Assembly: GCA_009886305.1 (NCBI GenBank)
Contig: QXZO01000148.1
Span: forward strand, 1,479 to 11,175
Length of the DNA stretch: 9,697 bases
Direction of reading: 5' to 3'
Source of the DNA: Betaproteobacteria bacterium
GTDB lineage: Bacteria; Pseudomonadota; Gammaproteobacteria; Burkholderiales; Eutrophovitaceae
This document shows, piece after piece, positions 7,456 to 9,697 of the stretch. Numbering within the stretch: the first letter of the stretch is position 1; each line of letters starts with the position of its first letter. The translations under genes were made by a program, and so were the position numbers. The notes beneath the pieces are model-generated. The model made no database searches, had not been told where the DNA came from, and was given only the letters and a program-made list of their open reading frames with translations.

Positions 7456-7476
7456 AAAAAACTTAGTAGCACTAAG
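7456..7476 (-). terminator. Terminator-like hairpin at the gap stop codon
   Basis: On the minus strand CTTAGT, loop GCT, ACTAAG form a perfect 6-bp stem, followed directly by six T. The first arm contains the gap TAG stop. The shape is that of an intrinsic terminator, but the stem has only two G-C pairs, so read-through into pgk is likely. It could lower pgk and downstream expression relative to gap. Confidence 0.5.
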
Positions 7477-8485
7477 CTGCAGACACCAGGGCCACAGTTG
7501 TATCTAACATGCGGTTGGAGAAGCCCCACTCATTATCATACCAAGAGCATACTTTTACTAATGTCCCCTCTGAAACCTTCGTTAACGTGGCATCAAAAAT
7601 CGATGAGGCTGGGTTATGGTTAAAGTCCACTGATACCAAAGGCCCGTCGCTGTACTCAAGTATTCCCTTTAAACTTCCCTCCGATGCTGTTTTTATTGTT
7701 TGATTAACCTCATCTACTGAAGTTGACCGTTTCGCGACAAACGATAAATCAACAACTGAAACATTGATTGTTGGTACACGCATAGCAAAACCGTCCAATT
7801 TACCGTTAAGCTCTGGAAGCACCAACCCAACAGCAGCTGCTGCTCCAGTTTTTGTAGGAATCATAGACATGGTTGCAGAACGTGCCCGGCGCAAATCTTC
7901 GTGATAAACATCAGTTAGGACCTGGTCGTTGGTATATGCATGAATCGTTGTCATCAGCCCATTTACAACCCCTACGGTATCATTTAGCGCCTTAACAACA
8001 GGAGCCAAGCAATTGGTTGTACATGACGCATTTGATATTACCTCTGCTTTTGACGTGAGTGATTCATGATTGACGCCATAAACAATAGTTGCGTCAACAT
8101 CTTTACCTCCGGGAGCAGATATAACCACTTTTTTTGCGCCAGCCTGAATGTGCGCGCCAGCCTTTTCTTTTGATGCAAAAAAACCTGTGCACTCTAGAAC
8201 CACATCCACCTTTAACTCAGCCCAAGGCAACGCAGCTGGGTTTCGCTCAGCCACAACCTTAATTCTGTCTCCATTCACTATAAGGTGGTCGTCCTCAATA
8301 GATACATCACCAGGAAAACGGCCGTGAGCCGTGTCATATTGGGTCAAATGTGCATTAGTCGCAGCATCACCAAGATCATTAATTGCAACAATCTCGATAT
8401 CGTGGCTTTTACCGCCCTCGTAATGAGCCCTAAGAATATTTCTTCCAATGCGACCATAACCATTAATCGCGACACGAATCGTCAT
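7472..8485 (-). CDS. gap: Glyceraldehyde-3-phosphate dehydrogenase, type I
   Basis: Reversibly oxidises glyceraldehyde 3-phosphate with NAD(P)+ and phosphate to 1,3-bisphosphoglycerate, the substrate of the next gene product. The 337 residues are full length. The N-terminal Rossmann fold shows NGYGRIGR (8-15) and D37 in AINDLGD, which usually favours NAD. The catalytic cysteine is C155 in SNASCTTN and its partner is H182 in TIHAYTNDQ. RRARSATMSMIPT (199-211) and WYDNEWGFSNR (315-325) are also conserved. The wording of these segments matches the proteobacterial branch found in betaproteobacteria rather than E. coli GapA. The ATG has a perfect AAGGAG at 8498-8493, seven bases upstream, the strongest ribosome site in the window, which suggests high expression. 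A terminator-like hairpin overlaps its stop. Confidence 0.98.
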   Translation of the reverse strand: MTIRVAINGYGRIGRNILRAHYEGGKSHDIEIVAINDLGDAATNAHLTQYDTAHGRFPGDVSIEDDHLIVNGDRIKVVAERNPAALPWAELKVDVVLECTGFFASKEKAGAHIQAGAKKVVISAPGGKDVDATIVYGVNHESLTSKAEVISNASCTTNCLAPVVKALNDTVGVVNGLMTTIHAYTNDQVLTDVYHEDLRRARSATMSMIPTKTGAAAAVGLVLPELNGKLDGFAMRVPTINVSVVDLSFVAKRSTSVDEVNQTIKTASEGSLKGILEYSDGPLVSVDFNHNPASSIFDATLTKVSEGTLVKVCSWYDNEWGFSNRMLDTTVALVSAA

Positions 8486-8506
8486 ACGTTAACTCCTTCT
8501 ATCAAT

Positions 8507-8517
8507 ATTTATATATA
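8507..8517 (-). promoter_or_regulatory. Possible -10 region of a gap promoter
   Basis: The minus strand reads TATATATAAAT in the 61-base tkt-gap spacer, about 22-30 bases before the gap ATG. It can be read as a -10 box (TATAAA or TATATA), with a start that would leave a short leader. No good -35 hexamer lies at 17 bases spacing (TTAGGG at best), so this is a weak candidate. Confidence 0.22.
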
Positions 8518-8525
8518 ACTTAACG

Positions 8526-8545
8526 CGCTAACCCTAAAGTTAGCG
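8526..8545 (-). repeat. Perfect 7-bp inverted repeat just after the tkt stop
   Basis: CGCTAAC, a six-base loop and GTTAGCG form a perfect 7-bp stem beginning one base after the tkt TAG stop on the minus strand. The bases after it (CGTTAAGTTATA) do not form a clean T tract, so it is not a canonical intrinsic terminator. It could protect the tkt mRNA end, attenuate transcription into gap, or be part of a DNA-binding operator. Confidence 0.4.
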
Positions 8546-8546
8546 A

Positions 8547-9697
8547 CTAGCTCTTAACTGCTTTAACGGCGCTCACAACTGCCTGAACAGTGACGCCAAA
8601 ATACTCATACAAAGCTGCGGCTGGAGCAGATTCACCAAACGTGTCTACCCCTACTACAGCTCCATCAGTTCCTACATATTTACGCCAAAAGTCTGTAACC
8701 CCTGCCTCGACCGCGACTTTGGAAACCCCTTTAGGCAAAACAGCTTCACGATACTCAACGTTCTGGCGATCAAATACATTCGTAGATGGCATAGATACAA
8801 TCCGAGTCGAGATCCCTTCGGCCTCTAGTACTCTCTGAGCATCTATTGCAAGCGACACCTCGGATCCTGTTGCCAAAATGATCGCCTGAGGATTACTAAC
8901 GTCACTTAACACGTAACCGCCCCTAGAAATATCATTAATTTGATCGGTTGTTTTTTCTTGATGAGGGACCCCTTGACGCGTCGCCAGCAGGCAACTTGGG
9001 CCGTCAACACGGTTAATCATTTCACCCCAAGCAACCAGAGTCTCAACCGCATCGCATGGCCTCCATACATCTAAATTTGGTATTACTCTCAAGCTCGCCG
9101 CATGCTCGACCGGCTGGTGAGTGGGACCATCTTCGCCCAAACCAATTGAATCGTGAGTGAACACAAAGAGTGATCTCAGGTTCATTAGTGCTGCCACTCG
9201 TAACGCATTCCGACAGTAATCCGAAAAAACCAGAAATGTCGCACCATAAGGAATAAACCCTCCGTGCAACGCTAGCCCATTCATTATGGCGGCCATCCCA
9301 AACTCTCGCACTCCATAAAATAAATAGTTGCCCGAACTTGATGAACTGATAGGCTTCGACCCTGACCACATGGTTAAATTAGAGGCCGCAAGATCTGCGG
9401 ACCCACCAATTAATTCTGGTAACTTTGGCCCCATATACTCCAACGCATTCTGAGATGCCTTTCTCGTCGCCAATTTTTCAGCTTTAGCATTCCAAGTCTG
9501 AATTTCCGTATTTAATTTTTCTACCCAATCATTAGGCACCTTTCCAGATAAACGTCTGTGTAACTCTTTATTTAGATCTGGATATTTGCTTTGGTGTTTA
9601 CCCTGAAGCGTCACCCATTCAGTCTCCATTGCTCGCCCTTTGGCTTGAGCATTCCAAACGGCATATGCTTCTTGCGGTATTTCAAAGGGGGGGTGAG
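8547..9697 (-). CDS. tkt: Transketolase, C-terminal part (5' end outside window)
   Basis: Transketolase moves two-carbon units between sugar phosphates using thiamine diphosphate, linking triose, pentose and hexose phosphates. The last 382 residues are present; roughly the first 280, with most of the diphosphate-binding domain, lie beyond the right edge. The frame stays open to the edge and reads HPPFEIPQEAYAVW, a typical inter-domain segment, so the ATG at 9629 is internal. The pyrimidine-binding domain shows IGGSADLAASNLTMW, REFGMAAIMNG with the conserved catalytic glutamate, and the transketolase signature GEDGPTHQPVEH. The C-terminal domain starts around AIILATGSEVSLA and ends near KAVKS. 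It is the first visible gene of the minus-strand string, 61 bases before gap. Confidence 0.96.
   Translation of the reverse strand, partial: HPPFEIPQEAYAVWNAQAKGRAMETEWVTLQGKHQSKYPDLNKELHRRLSGKVPNDWVEKLNTEIQTWNAKAEKLATRKASQNALEYMGPKLPELIGGSADLAASNLTMWSGSKPISSSSSGNYLFYGVREFGMAAIMNGLALHGGFIPYGATFLVFSDYCRNALRVAALMNLRSLFVFTHDSIGLGEDGPTHQPVEHAASLRVIPNLDVWRPCDAVETLVAWGEMINRVDGPSCLLATRQGVPHQEKTTDQINDISRGGYVLSDVSNPQAIILATGSEVSLAIDAQRVLEAEGISTRIVSMPSTNVFDRQNVEYREAVLPKGVSKVAVEAGVTDFWRKYVGTDGAVVGVDTFGESAPAAALYEYFGVTVQAVVSAVKAVKS

Noticed and set aside
7204..7623. 139-codon plus-strand open frame across the pgk-gap junction
   Set aside because: It is antisense to two certain genes, has low-complexity Ser/Ile/Arg-rich composition, no ribosome site and no recognisable family.
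9043..9369. 108-codon minus-strand frame inside transketolase
   Set aside because: It is an out-of-frame shadow of tkt; the tkt frame carries all conserved motifs.
8547..9629. ATG at 9629 as the true start of a short transketolase-like protein
   Set aside because: The frame continues to the window edge with typical transketolase sequence (PFEIPQEAYAVW), so this Met is internal.
1..9697. Mobile element, CRISPR, tRNA or defence system
   Set aside because: Nearly every base belongs to a recognised housekeeping gene, and no direct-repeat array, transposase motif, tRNA-like fold or effector gene was seen.

Overview
The window looks like core-metabolism chromosome from a proteobacterium, most likely a betaproteobacterium or close relative of moderate-to-low GC content. 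This rests on the protein flavours (betaproteobacterial-type GAPDH, class IIB/Calvin-subtype aldolase, long PurC) and on a transketolase-gap-pgk-fba-pur gene string that I recall from Burkholderiales-like genomes. The lineage is an inference from memory, not a search result.

Left part, plus strand (1-1546): the C-terminal end of an IlvD/Edd-family (sugar-acid type) dehydratase, cut by the window edge, then an 87-base spacer and a complete class V PLP aminotransferase of the serine--glyoxylate aminotransferase type.

Right part, minus strand (9697 down to 1543): a long unidirectional gene string read right to left. It runs transketolase (N-terminal half beyond the edge), glyceraldehyde-3-phosphate dehydrogenase, phosphoglycerate kinase, class II fructose-bisphosphate aldolase, PurE, PurK, PurC and a long-form Sua5/TsaC threonylcarbamoyl-AMP synthase. 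Gaps within the carbon-metabolism half are 57-74 bases, the fba-purE gap is about 42-45 bases, and the purE-purK and purK-purC junctions overlap (TAATG and GTGA). The two strands converge at 1543-1546, where the stop codons of the aminotransferase and sua5 overlap by four bases.

The carbon genes interconvert triose, pentose and hexose phosphates and work in glycolysis, gluconeogenesis or a Calvin cycle; no Calvin-specific gene (RuBisCO, phosphoribulokinase) is present. Transketolase supplies or drains pentose phosphate, the precursor of PRPP. PurE, PurK and PurC carry out three consecutive steps of de novo purine synthesis (AIR to N5-CAIR to CAIR to SAICAR). Sua5 makes the intermediate for the t6A tRNA modification and is a housekeeping passenger at the operon end.

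The junctions hold small structures: a terminator-like hairpin at the gap stop codon, a hairpin between tkt and gap, two adjacent inverted repeats between pgk and fba, and a terminator-like hairpin inside the 3' end of sua5. No tRNA, rRNA, CRISPR, insertion sequence, phage or toxin-antitoxin feature is visible, and no stretch above 300 bases lacks a gene. I found no previously undescribed system; the points worth checking are gene-order and junction details.
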